A DNA stretch of 10,875 nucleotides from Catenibacterium sp900764725 (GCF_934754625.1 NZ_CAKVIU010000074.1); one strand, 5' to 3'; shown: positions 1-6,180, numbered from the stretch's first letter. Numbers and translations: made by a program. Notes: generated by a model from the letters alone, not told the origin.

Positions 1-7
1 CGAAAAT

Positions 8-34
8 AAAAAAAGATACCCACAAGTGAGTATC
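8..34 (-). terminator. Probable intrinsic terminator or attenuator at the left edge
   Basis: On the minus strand an imperfect hairpin (15-34, arms GATAC/GTATC with an inner CAC/GTG) is followed directly by seven T (14-8), as in a rho-independent terminator. Upstream on the same strand are an SD-like AAGGAGG (about 60-54) and a competing pair, TACCCA/TGGGTA (17-22 with 63-68), that would enclose the region. This could be a leader attenuator for a gene beyond the left edge, or the terminator of a small RNA. A CTG eight bases after the SD opens a short hydrophobic frame that runs off the window, but the terminator lies inside it, so I do not call a gene. Confidence 0.5.
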
Positions 35-80
35 ACAACTGTCAGGTTGTTGTCCTCCTTATGGGTACCATTTTACTAAA

Positions 81-144
81 CTAGAGGATATTTTCATTTT
101 AAATTAAGTGCTTTTTTATTTAATGTCCTTAACATGGGGTCCAC
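81..144 (-). pseudogene. Duplicated, decayed 3' end of the small membrane-protein gene
   Basis: This stretch nearly repeats 557-619, which is the last part of the membrane-protein gene at 576-929 plus one arm of its terminator. Both copies share blocks such as TGTCCTTAACATGGGGTCCA and AATTAAGTGCTTTTTTATT. The left copy has an extra base, which shifts the frame to an early stop, and it lacks the second terminator arm. No coding sequence related to the rest of the gene lies upstream on the minus strand, so only the tail was duplicated or retained. Confidence 0.7.
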
Positions 145-213
145 ATTATATAAGCATATGAAAATGAAGTGGAATAAATAAACCGCTTCTGTATATTTTT
201 ATTCCGTGACGGC

Positions 214-242
214 TTGACTATGAAGTGGTTAAGTGTTAAACT
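214..242 (+). promoter_or_regulatory. Candidate plus-strand promoter opposing the small toxin-like gene
   Basis: TTGACT (214-219) and TAAACT (237-242) are separated by 17 bases, a good sigma-A-type match. Transcription would begin near 249, run through the hairpin at 276-309 and, if not stopped, continue antisense to the peptide gene at 341-427. No coding sequence follows on this strand, so an antisense RNA is the natural reading. This is inferred from sequence alone. Confidence 0.45.
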
Positions 243-252
243 TCAATTGAAT

Positions 253-272
253 TCAAAAAACAAAATGTATCA
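253..272 (-). repeat. Second copy of the 20-bp toxin start region
   Basis: These 20 bases are identical to 417-436, which hold the TTG start and first codons of the 28-aa peptide gene. In this copy the frame after TTG stops after six codons (M F F E F N) and no SD precedes it. It is therefore a non-coding remnant lying just beyond the terminator of the intact gene. Confidence 0.7.
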
Positions 273-275
273 AAC

Positions 276-309
276 GAAAAGGTAAGGATTGTGGGATCCT
301 TACCTTTTC
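276..309 (-). terminator. Terminator of the small toxin-like transcript, possibly bidirectional
   Basis: A 14-bp perfect stem (276-289 with 296-309) closes a six-base loop (290-295). It lies about 30 bases past the stop of the peptide gene on the minus strand. The T-rich tail on either side is modest (TTTTCGTTT on minus, TTTTCTAACTTTT on plus), so it may act in both directions. A shared terminator between a toxin mRNA and a convergent antitoxin RNA is typical of some type I systems. Confidence 0.65.
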
Positions 310-340
310 TAACTTTTATAGTGGTTTAACACTAGGCTAG

Positions 341-427
341 TTATCGTTTGAAAAATTCGTCTAACCATTTGCAGATGTAATAAGTTAGAACACCTGCCAT
401 GACGGTTATGATAAACTCAAAAAACAA
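341..427 (-). CDS. 28-aa hydrophobic peptide, type I toxin-like
   Basis: A 29-codon frame starts at TTG (427-425) and ends TAA at 341. The peptide begins MFFEFIITVMAGVL, continues through TYYICKWLD and ends in a charged tail, FFKR: one membrane-spanning stretch of about 15-18 residues followed by a short basic end. This is the layout of small membrane-damaging type I toxins, and the ITVMAGVLTYYICKWLD pattern resembles small orphan peptides I recall from Firmicutes genomes. The SD (AAAGGGGGTGAT) is eight bases from the start and nearly perfect. An extended -10 promoter lies upstream and a hairpin terminator downstream. The leader can fold CCTCCT onto the SD, a known way to delay toxin translation. 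The toxin role is inference from layout; a plain small membrane peptide remains possible. ATG at codon 10 is a less likely start because it has no SD. Confidence 0.7.
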   Translation of the reverse strand: MFFEFIITVMAGVLTYYICKWLDEFFKR

Positions 428-436
428 AATGTATCA

Positions 437-452
437 CCCCCTTTCAAGGAGG
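437..452 (-). promoter_or_regulatory. SD-sequestering leader hairpin
   Basis: On the minus strand CCTCCT (452-447) pairs with AGGGGG (442-437) around a TGAA loop (six pairs, one G-T). The 3' arm is the SD of the 28-aa peptide gene, so folding would hide the ribosome site. The sequence shows the pairing directly; its regulatory effect is inferred from type I toxin mRNAs. Confidence 0.6.
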
Positions 453-466
453 ACGATAACAAACAT

Positions 467-475
467 ATTATATCA
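467..475 (-). promoter_or_regulatory. Extended -10 promoter of the toxin-like gene
   Basis: Reading the minus strand, TGATATAAT (475-467) is a consensus extended -10 element. The region 17 bases upstream (TACTTG) is a poor -35, as is acceptable with an extended -10. Transcription would start near 460, giving a leader of about 33 bases that begins with the SD-pairing arm. Confidence 0.6.
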
Positions 476-531
476 AACTAGATCTGAAACAAGTAGTGAA
501 TTGGAAAAAGTGCATTAAAAACATAGTACGT

Positions 532-568
532 AAAAATATCCTCTTGATTTACACACCTAGAGGATATT
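532..568 (-). terminator. Terminator of the small membrane-protein gene
   Basis: On the minus strand, AATATCCTCT (568-559) pairs over ten bases with AGAGGATATT (544-535), with a 14-base loop and a run of T after it (to 532). It begins a few bases past the stop codon at 576. Confidence 0.75.
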
Positions 569-575
569 ATCGTTT

Positions 576-929
576 CTAATTAAGTGCTTTTTTATTAATG
601 TCCTTAACATGGGGTCCACTTATACTCTTTTTTCTTAATAATCTATAGAGGATGATTGAAAGAGTAGGAATCATTAAATATATACCAACAAGGATAGCCA
701 TATTAAAGAGTATAATCCAGACTCTCTCTTCCATATATAAGCTTATTGATGTGACAACAGTGCTATAGTGCAGTACAGATATTGCGATTACTTCTATAAC
801 TATGAGAAGGTAGAAAAGCTTTGGCATTTTAGCTTTAACTAATAAGAATGTAAGTAACAGCGATACAACTAATAATGGTAGTACTTTGATTAATAAAGCG
901 CTGTATAAAGTCAGTAAGAAATTCATCAT
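576..929 (-). CDS. Small multi-pass membrane protein of unknown function (117 aa)
   Basis: I do not recognise a family. The protein is almost wholly hydrophobic with three or four predicted membrane segments: about residues 5-32, 38-55 and 70-95 after the chosen start, the last continuing towards a basic patch (LLRKK). A hydrophilic tail with HVKDINKK follows. The frame is open to a GTG at 938, but that GTG is part of the SD itself (GAGGTG, 941-936). ATG at 929, six bases after it, is therefore the better start. The gene stands alone, has its own terminator, and is divergent from galM with about 300 bases between them. Its 3' end is duplicated at 81-144. Nothing ties it to galactose metabolism beyond position. 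Confidence 0.7.
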   Translation of the reverse strand: MMNFLLTLYSALLIKVLPLLVVSLLLTFLLVKAKMPKLFYLLIVIEVIAISVLHYSTVVTSISLYMEERVWIILFNMAILVGIYLMIPTLSIILYRLLRKKSISGPHVKDINKKALN

Positions 930-1142
930 TTTATTCACCTCGATTGTATTAAACTATTTTTCTATTATGTCACATCCTTTAATTTTAGGTTATCCAAGCC
1001 TCTTCTATTACATAAATTGTATTCTATTATTAATAGATAGTCTACATTTTTTGCATAAGAGACATATTTTCCTGTATAAAAGACATACGCTCTTTACAAC
1101 TCAAAGAAAAGTCTATTAATTCTTCACTTTTTCTAGAAAGCG

Positions 1143-1172
1143 TATACATAATTATTCATAACATGATAAAAT
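1143..1172 (+). promoter_or_regulatory. Probable galMK promoter; 930-1226 otherwise non-coding
   Basis: TATACA (1143-1148) and an extended -10 TGATAAAAT (1164-1172) are separated by 18 bases and would start transcription near 1180, about 45 bases before galM. The rest of the roughly 300-base divergent spacer (930-1226) is AT-rich. I see no clear operator, riboswitch or gene in it. Confidence 0.5.
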
Positions 1173-1226
1173 ATATTAAGTAATAGGTATGAATTATCTA
1201 TGTTTCCGAAGATGAGGTGAATAAAT

Positions 1227-2237
1227 GTGATAGAAGTAATAGAAAAAATTGGAAATATTGAAAATTTATCATTAAAGAATGAAGAGATGGAAGTAGTTGT
1301 CTCAACATTTGGCTGTACTATTATTAAGATGATTGTTGAAGATAAGAATGGAGTAAAAGGTGATGTTGTATTAGGTTATGATGACTTTAACCAATATCAG
1401 ACTCTAGATGCTTATCTAGGTGCATTAGTAGGTAGAGTTGCGAATAGAATTGGAAAAGGAACATTTGAATTAAATGGTGAAACATATCATTTACCTATTA
1501 ATAATGGTCCTAATAGTTTACATGGTGGTATTAAAGGATTTAGTTATCAGATTTTTGATTATGAAATCTTAGATGACTATACTATTAAGTTTACTTATCA
1601 TGCAAAGGATGGAGAAGAAGGTTATCCAGGTAATATGGATTTTAGTGCTACTTATCATTTAGAGGGTACTACATTAACTATTTCTTATCATGCTACGAGT
1701 GATAAGGATACTTTAATTAACATTACTAACCATTCATATTTCAACTTATCAGGACATAAACATAATATCTATAATCACACTTTAAAGATTGATGCTGATT
1801 ATTATGAACATGTAGATGCAGATGGTCTTGCTACAGGTGAAAAGGAAGCTGTAGAAGGTACTCCATTTGACTTTAGAAAACCTGCAAAGATTGGTGAACG
1901 TGTAGAAGTAGATCATCCACAATTAAAACTTGGTAATGGTTTTGACCATCATTTCTTCTTTACTACAGATAAGAATCAAGTTGTATTAGAAGATGAAGAA
2001 AGTGGTAGAAGATTAACAGTATCTACTACTTTACCAGGAGCACAGATTTATACCGCAAACTATCTAGATGGACGTATTGGTAAGAATGGTGAACCTTATA
2101 ATGCGAGAGATGCAGTATGTATTGAAACACAGAACTTACCAGACGCTATTCATATTGAAAAGAATCCAAGCACTATTTTAAGAAAGGGAGAAACATTTGA
2201 TGCACAGACATCTTATTGTTTAGAGGTAATTAAATAA
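1227..2237 (+). CDS. galM: Aldose 1-epimerase (galactose mutarotase)
   Basis: Interconverts alpha and beta anomers of galactose or glucose, feeding alpha-galactose to galactokinase at the head of the Leloir pathway in the cytoplasm. The 336-residue length is normal for the family. Family landmarks in order: GRVANRIGKGTF (69-80), NNGPNSLHGG with His99 (92-101), NHSYFNL with His169 as catalytic acid (168-174), GFDH with Asp240 (238-241), and ETQNLPDAIH with Glu300 as catalytic base (300-309). Spacing matches the His/His/Asp/Glu set of Lactococcus GalM. The start is GTG at 1227, seven bases after GAGGTG (1214-1219); the ATG two bases earlier leads straight to a stop. The gene overlaps galK by one base (TAATG), so translation is likely coupled. 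Confidence 0.95.
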   Translation: MIEVIEKIGNIENLSLKNEEMEVVVSTFGCTIIKMIVEDKNGVKGDVVLGYDDFNQYQTLDAYLGALVGRVANRIGKGTFELNGETYHLPINNGPNSLHGGIKGFSYQIFDYEILDDYTIKFTYHAKDGEEGYPGNMDFSATYHLEGTTLTISYHATSDKDTLINITNHSYFNLSGHKHNIYNHTLKIDADYYEHVDADGLATGEKEAVEGTPFDFRKPAKIGERVEVDHPQLKLGNGFDHHFFFTTDKNQVVLEDEESGRRLTVSTTLPGAQIYTANYLDGRIGKNGEPYNARDAVCIETQNLPDAIHIEKNPSTILRKGETFDAQTSYCLEVIK

Positions 2238-3517
2238 TGAAACTTGCAACACAGATTATTAAAGATATTAGAAATGGTCAGGCAGATGCTTTATTAACTG
2301 ATATTTATGTAGATGAGTCTTTATTAGATACTCAGAAAGAAAGATATATTGCAGCTATTGAAAAGTTCATCTCACTTTATGGTGATAAGGAAGTAGAAGT
2401 ATTCTCAGCACCAGGTAGAAGTGAAGTATCTGGTAACCATACAGACCACCAGCATGGTGAAGTATTAGCTGCTGCAATTAACTTAGATATTATTGCGATT
2501 ACAGCACCTAGAGATGGTGAAATTAAGGTATTATCTGATGATTATGACTTAAAGGCTGTAGCTGTAGATGACTTAGAAAAGAAAGCTGAAGAAGAAGGTA
2601 CTTCAGAAGGATTAATTAGAGGTACTCTTGCACGCTTTAAGGAATTAGGTCTTCATATTGGTGGTTTTGAAGCTTATATGACAAGTGAAGTATTACAGGG
2701 TTCTGGTCTTTCTTCATCAGCAGCATTTGAAGTCATGATTGGTACTGTATTATCAGGTTTATATAATGATATGACAGTGAGTCCAGTATTGATTGCACAG
2801 ATTGGTCAGTATACAGAAAACGTCTATTTTGGTAAACCATGTGGATTAATGGACCAGTGTGCAAGTTCAGTAGGTGCTCTTATTCATATTGACTTTAAAG
2901 ACAATGATCATCCTGTTGTAGAAAAAGTAGATGTTGATTTCTCTTCATTCCATCATAGTTTATGTATTGTAGATGTTCATGCATCTCATGCAGACTTAAC
3001 TGATGATTATGCAGCCATTCCTACAGAAATGAAGGAAGTAGCACACTTCTTTGGAAAAGAATTCTTAAGAGAAATATCAGAAGAAGAATTTAAAGCACAT
3101 ATTCCTGAATTACGTGAAAAGATGAGTGACCGCTGTGTCATCCGTGCACTACACTTCTTTAAGGAAGATGCAAGAGTAGAAAAAGCAGTATCTGCCTTAA
3201 AGAACAATGACTTTGATACATTCAAGTCAGTCATCAAATCATCAGGAGACAGTTCTTATAAATACCTACAGAATATCTATTCTAATCATGATGAAACAAA
3301 CCAGGCTGTTTCTATTGCCTTAGGCTTATCTGAAGATATTCTAGGTGATAGAGGTGTATGTAGAGTACATGGTGGTGGATTTGCAGGTACGATCCAAGCC
3401 TTTGTAGAAGATGATTATGTAGATACATATAAGATTGAAATTGAAAAGTATTTTGGTGAAGGTTCTTGTCATATTCTTAAAGTAAGAAAGTATGGCGGTA
3501 AGAAAGTAGAATTATAA
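2237..3517 (+). CDS. galK: Galactokinase (GHMP kinase family)
   Basis: Phosphorylates galactose at C1 with ATP. The 426 residues show the GHMP-kinase layout: the galactokinase signature in variant form, PGRSEVSGNHTDHQHG (59-74), in place of the common GRVNLIGEHTDY; the ATP-binding glycine/serine loop GSGLSSSAA (155-163); CGLMDQCASSVG (202-213) with the catalytic-type Asp206; and motif 3, RVHGGGFAGT (376-385). The variant signature and the length over 420 residues fit a divergent Firmicutes galactokinase subgroup, so specificity for galactose rests partly on the galM neighbour. ATG at 2237 overlaps the galM stop; a weak SD (TAGAGG) lies within galM. galT and galE are not in view. A strong terminator follows. 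Confidence 0.92.
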   Translation: MKLATQIIKDIRNGQADALLTDIYVDESLLDTQKERYIAAIEKFISLYGDKEVEVFSAPGRSEVSGNHTDHQHGEVLAAAINLDIIAITAPRDGEIKVLSDDYDLKAVAVDDLEKKAEEEGTSEGLIRGTLARFKELGLHIGGFEAYMTSEVLQGSGLSSSAAFEVMIGTVLSGLYNDMTVSPVLIAQIGQYTENVYFGKPCGLMDQCASSVGALIHIDFKDNDHPVVEKVDVDFSSFHHSLCIVDVHASHADLTDDYAAIPTEMKEVAHFFGKEFLREISEEEFKAHIPELREKMSDRCVIRALHFFKEDARVEKAVSALKNNDFDTFKSVIKSSGDSSYKYLQNIYSNHDETNQAVSIALGLSEDILGDRGVCRVHGGGFAGTIQAFVEDDYVDTYKIEIEKYFGEGSCHILKVRKYGGKKVEL

Positions 3518-3522
3518 GCATT

Positions 3523-3560
3523 AGAAAACCTCTTTGATTCTCATATCAAAGAGGTTTTCT
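3523..3560. terminator. Strong bidirectional terminator between galK and the YcxB-like gene
   Basis: A 16-bp perfect stem (3523-3538 with 3545-3560) closes a six-base loop. T-rich arm ends on both strands (TTTTCTTT on plus, TTTTCTAA on minus) let it stop galMK transcripts from the left and the convergent minus-strand gene from the right. It lies 5 bases after galK and 3 bases before the opposing stop codon. Confidence 0.9.
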
Positions 3561-3563
3561 TTA

Positions 3564-4073
3564 CTATAGAATTGATTTTCTCCAAGTGATGTTCTGCTTA
3601 TCAAAAAATGCATGTAATTTCTCAATATCTTCACTGCTGGCATTTTTCTTTTCAAAATAGATTTTAAAGCCTGCATTACTTGTGAATAATACGACATCTT
3701 TAGTTTCTATTATGTTTTTTATATTCGTATATTTTATGGAAGCTTTATTTTCTACTGAGTCTACCACTGTAGTTAGTTTATCTTCATAAAAGACCAAGTC
3801 ATAGATATAATAATTTGTCTGGAGCGACTTATTGAGCTGTTTTATGATTTTTTTTGATAGCCTTCTTGGTTGAGAACATATAAGTATTAAATTACTAACA
3901 CTTATTACACTGTAAATAACATGTCCTGCAGATAGGTTCATAAACAAAGTAATCCATGAAAGACAGAATGCAACTATTAGGAATAATGTGTAGAATACAG
4001 GAAAGAAGTGAAAGCTGACTTTTTTGAAAGTTGAATAATCCATTTTATTATTTTTGACAGTTAATATTTCCAT
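3564..4073 (-). CDS. YcxB-like membrane protein, paralogue A (169 aa)
   Basis: The N-terminal cytosolic strip MEILTVKNNKMDYSTFKK is followed by two closely spaced membrane segments (about residues 24-45 and 50-68), a basic linker, and a C-terminal domain of about 70 residues with IKYTNIKNIIETKDVVLF and YFEKKNASSEDIEKL. That pattern, an ETK turn followed by a hydrophobic strand and a K-rich strand and helix, matches the YcxB-like C-terminal domain, whose biochemical role is unknown. The frame is open to ATG 4094, but GAGGT (4085-4081) lies eight bases before ATG 4073, and paralogues at 8548 and 9280 start at the same ME-(I/L)-T-(V/I)-KNN sequence. The gene converges on galK and is divergent from the lysis cassette. 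Confidence 0.8.
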   Translation of the reverse strand: MEILTVKNNKMDYSTFKKVSFHFFPVFYTLFLIVAFCLSWITLFMNLSAGHVIYSVISVSNLILICSQPRRLSKKIIKQLNKSLQTNYYIYDLVFYEDKLTTVVDSVENKASIKYTNIKNIIETKDVVLFTSNAGFKIYFEKKNASSEDIEKLHAFFDKQNITWRKSIL

Positions 4074-4103
4074 TTTCGATACCTCGCTATTCATAATATA
4101 TTA

Positions 4104-4132
4104 ATTTTAACACGTACCAATATCCGTTGCAT
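4104..4132 (-). promoter_or_regulatory. Promoter of YcxB-like paralogue A
   Basis: On the minus strand an extended -10, TGTTAAAAT (4112-4104), sits 17 bases after a weak -35, ATGCAA (4132-4127). The start near 4097 gives a leader of about 24 bases with the SD. All three YcxB-like genes use a TGn-type extended -10. Confidence 0.5.
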
Positions 4133-4414
4133 TAAATATCGATGGTATATATTACAAATTCGGGCAAATTATGATTTCCTCTTTCGATTGATTATTTATT
4201 CTGATAAGAAAATCATTTCATGATCTTAGCTGTGCTTGTATACAGAATAGCTTTTTACATCCAATGGTATATCAACTCGAACTTATATTTTACGGAAGTA
4301 TTAAATCTAAATTCTATTTTGATTAACTGTCAGGATAATATGTTTAAATATACAGAACTAATAGTTGTGATAAACAGGAACAATTAATTTGAACTATTAT
4401 AATAATCATAAAAG
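4133..4414. other. AT-rich intergenic stretch without a supported gene
   Basis: Between the minus-strand YcxB-like promoter and the cassette promoter lie about 280 bases. I find a small inverted repeat, ATCAT-ttc-ATGAT (4212-4224), and a short direct repeat, ATGGTATAT (near 4143 and 4264). A 55-codon plus-strand frame (4220-4387) has no SD and no recognisable sequence. With the operator region this makes an unusually long control region for a four-gene cassette. Confidence 0.6.
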
Positions 4415-4466
4415 CACAATTGTGTCGATTAAATATAATATAATACATTTGTAAAACGTTTTACAA
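4415..4466 (+). promoter_or_regulatory. Cassette promoter with two palindromic operator candidates
   Basis: Two overlapping TATAAT boxes (4434-4439 and 4439-4444) would start transcription near 4447-4452. An 18-bp perfect palindrome, TTGTAAAACGTTTTACAA (4449-4466), covers the predicted start. A 10-bp perfect palindrome, CACAATTGTG (4415-4424), sits where the -35 should be, and no good -35 is visible. The central CG with A-rich and T-rich arms is typical of LacI/GalR-family operators and resembles a catabolite-response element, though with two extra bases of spacing. Placement suggests repression by steric blocking; the regulator is not identified. Confidence 0.6.
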
Positions 4467-4492
4467 TTTATAAGAAGAGGAGTAAGTAGGCA

Positions 4493-4831
4493 ATGGTTTA
4501 TTCTAATGAAGAAATTGAACTTACTCTAAACTTCTACTCTATTGCTAAAGTACATTTGGATAATTTAAATCAAGCAATACAGTTTAAAGAGTTGAATGAT
4601 CACGAAAAGAATGAATATATGTTCTACTCACATATTGTATCTAAAGTTAATTATTGGTTAAAAGCACTATTACCAGATGAACTTGAAATTATTGCTTTGC
4701 GTAATTTTGAGAATAAAACATTTGATCTTATTTCTATTCATGTGGGTTATGCTAATCATAGTTCTATTGTAAGAAAATATAAGAGTATTATTAACAAAGT
4801 GAGAAAACTGAATAATGAACAATTTTGTTAA
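4493..4831 (+). CDS. Sigma-region-4-like / phage late-regulator-like protein (112 aa)
   Basis: The C-terminal half reads LLPDELEIIALRNFENKTFD followed by an SIHVGYANHS turn and SIVRKYKSIINKVRKL (59-105). This is the 'LPxxExxIIxLRyxexxtfxxIa' helix-turn-helix pattern shared by sigma-70 region 4 and by ArpU/RinA-type phage late regulators. The N-terminal half is helical, with aromatic residues (YMFYSHIVSKVNYW), and matches nothing I recognise; no region 2 is present, so it is not a complete sigma factor. AGAGGAG (4476-4482) lies ten bases before the ATG. Its last 17 bases overlap the holin start, so the pair is probably coupled. Likely role, inferred: activator of the cassette or of other late-type promoters. 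Confidence 0.65.
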   Translation: MVYSNEEIELTLNFYSIAKVHLDNLNQAIQFKELNDHEKNEYMFYSHIVSKVNYWLKALLPDELEIIALRNFENKTFDLISIHVGYANHSSIVRKYKSIINKVRKLNNEQFC

Positions 4832-5267
4832 GAATATAGATAAAGTGTATTCTATTGTATTATCTATTCTTACAATTGCTATGGATAAACATTGGATTTT
4901 ATTTATGGTGCTATTACTGTTAAATATTCTTGATACATTAACAGGATGGATAAAATCAAGAATAAATAATAAAGAAAATTCAATGGCAGGATTGAAAGGA
5001 ATTGCAAAGAAAGTAGCTCAATGGATATTAGTTTTATTGTCTTTTATAATTCCAGTATGTTTTGAAGAATTAGGAAATATAATTCACATCGATTTGGCAA
5101 TATTAACGTTTTTAGGCTGGTATGTTTTAATTTCGTTAATCATTAATGAGTATCGTAGTATTTTAGAAAATCTTGTAGAAGCTGGATTCGATGTGCCACA
5201 GATTCTTGTTAAAGGTTTAGAAGTAGCTTCTCAAAACATAGAAAGCATGGTAGAAAACAATGAGTAA
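4815..5267 (+). CDS. Holin of the toxin-secretion/phage-lysis type
   Basis: Small membrane protein (150 aa) expected to form lesions in the cytoplasmic membrane that let muramidases or other leaderless proteins reach the wall. Hydrophobic segments lie at about residues 10-22, 27-46, 68-82 and 93-112. The family hallmark LDTLTGWIKSR (39-49), then NSMAGLKGIAKKVAQW (55-70), matches the Holin_4 group that includes clostridial TcdE-like proteins ('D-x-LTG ... NS-x-x-G-x-x-G-x-x-KK'). A charged C-terminal tail (residues 113-150) ends ESMVENNE. The ATG overlaps the previous gene by 17 bases and the stop overlaps the lysozyme start by 8 bases (ATGAGTAA), with only weak SD matches, so expression depends on the operon. 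Confidence 0.9.
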   Translation: MNNFVKNIDKVYSIVLSILTIAMDKHWILFMVLLLLNILDTLTGWIKSRINNKENSMAGLKGIAKKVAQWILVLLSFIIPVCFEELGNIIHIDLAILTFLGWYVLISLIINEYRSILENLVEAGFDVPQILVKGLEVASQNIESMVENNE

Positions 5268-6102
5268 TTATATTATAGATATTTCATATCATAACGGGAA
5301 AGTAGATTTAAGCAAGGCAAAGGAATCTATTTCTGGTGTTGTAGCTAGATGCTCTTATGGATGGAGTTCTGGAAATATTGACAAGCAGTGGAACAATAAT
5401 GCGAAACAAGCAAATGAGTTAGGCATTCCATTATTTGCTTATCATTTTTGTTATGCTAGAAACGAATATGAAGCTAAAAGAGAAGCATATTTAGCTTTGC
5501 AGGCATGCAGTAAATATCAGGTATGTGTTATTTATTATGATATTGAGTATTCTGATTATCAGGGCAGTTTGAGTAATGACATGTATTATAAGATTGCTAA
5601 AGCATTTTGTGATGTTATTGAAGGAGCAGGTTATTCTGCTGGAATATATGCCAATCAGGACTGGTTTAAAAACAAGCTTACAAATAATGGCTTTTCTGCA
5701 TGGACGTTATGGATTGCTAATTATGGGCTTAACAATGGGTATAATAATTGGGACAATAAGATTCAATACAATCCTTTTGGAAATGTATTATTGCATCAGT
5801 TCACTTCGAATGCCAGAAAAGGTGTTTTAAGAAATATAAAAGGAATAGATTCAAAGTTTTTGGACTGTAGTTATGATCATGGTCTGATTAATACTTTTTA
5901 TAAGGTAAAAAACAAAGCTAGTAATTTAAACGTTGGAGATAGTGTGCGTGTTAAGGCTGGTTCAAAGTGGTATGATGGTCAGTCAATCGCAAATTGTGTA
6001 TTTAAAAATCAATATGAAGTAATTCAAATCAAAGGTGATAGAGTAGTAATTGGGGTAAACGGTAAAGTAACAGGAGCAATTTCATTAGATAGTTTATATT
6101 AA
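5260..6102 (+). CDS. GH25 muramidase (endolysin) with C-terminal SH3-like domain
   Basis: Predicted to hydrolyse the beta-1,4 bond between N-acetylmuramic acid and N-acetylglucosamine in peptidoglycan. GH25 domain, residues 3-205: DISYHNG with Asp7, the beta-strand GVVARCSYG, FAYHFCYA, the catalytic pair in YYDIEY (Asp94 and Glu96), GIYANQDWF, LWIANYG, LLHQFTS and a terminal DCS with Asp202. Residues 222-280 form a small beta-rich domain (NVGDSVRVKAG ... VIQIKGDRVVIGVNGKVTG ... LDSLY) of the SH3-like kind seen at the end of clostridial amidases and lysozymes, presumably for wall binding. There is no signal peptide, so passage across the membrane probably needs the holin just upstream. Start and stop overlaps mark one transcriptional unit with the holin. 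Confidence 0.92.
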   Translation: MSNYIIDISYHNGKVDLSKAKESISGVVARCSYGWSSGNIDKQWNNNAKQANELGIPLFAYHFCYARNEYEAKREAYLALQACSKYQVCVIYYDIEYSDYQGSLSNDMYYKIAKAFCDVIEGAGYSAGIYANQDWFKNKLTNNGFSAWTLWIANYGLNNGYNNWDNKIQYNPFGNVLLHQFTSNARKGVLRNIKGIDSKFLDCSYDHGLINTFYKVKNKASNLNVGDSVRVKAGSKWYDGQSIANCVFKNQYEVIQIKGDRVVIGVNGKVTGAISLDSLY

Positions 6103-6152
6103 TGAGATGCGAAAGGCACAATGGTGCTTCTGAATGAATGTATGATAAAAAT

Positions 6153-6180
6153 GTAGAAAGAATACCGGTATGAATTCTAC
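6153..6180. repeat. Symmetric 28-bp dyad before the large wall-protein gene
   Basis: GTAGAA (6153-6158) and TTCTAC (6175-6180) are exact inverted arms centred on a perfect inner palindrome, ATACCGGTAT (6162-6171), with three-base spacers on each side. It lies in the 112-base gap between the lysozyme stop and the next ATG, about 20 bases before the SD. A shorter hairpin, AGGCAC-aatg-GTGCTT, lies at about 6115-6130. It may be a protein-binding operator or an mRNA structure setting the level of the downstream gene; no T-run follows, so it is not a standard terminator. Confidence 0.6.

Noticed and set aside
886..1119. Plus-strand 77-codon frame (starts MINKALYKV)
   Set aside because: It begins inside the minus-strand membrane-protein gene as its antisense, has no SD and is AT-driven low-complexity hydrophobic sequence.
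3007..3237. Minus-strand 76-codon frame inside galK
   Set aside because: Antisense shadow of a well-supported galactokinase gene.
4220..4387. 55-codon plus-strand frame beginning MILAVLVYRIAF
   Set aside because: No SD before its ATG and no recognisable motif; the upstream sequence is AGAAAATCATTTC. It remains possible but unsupported.
5576..5830. 84-codon frame inside the GH25 gene in another phase
   Set aside because: Shadow of the muramidase, which has all its catalytic motifs in the main frame.
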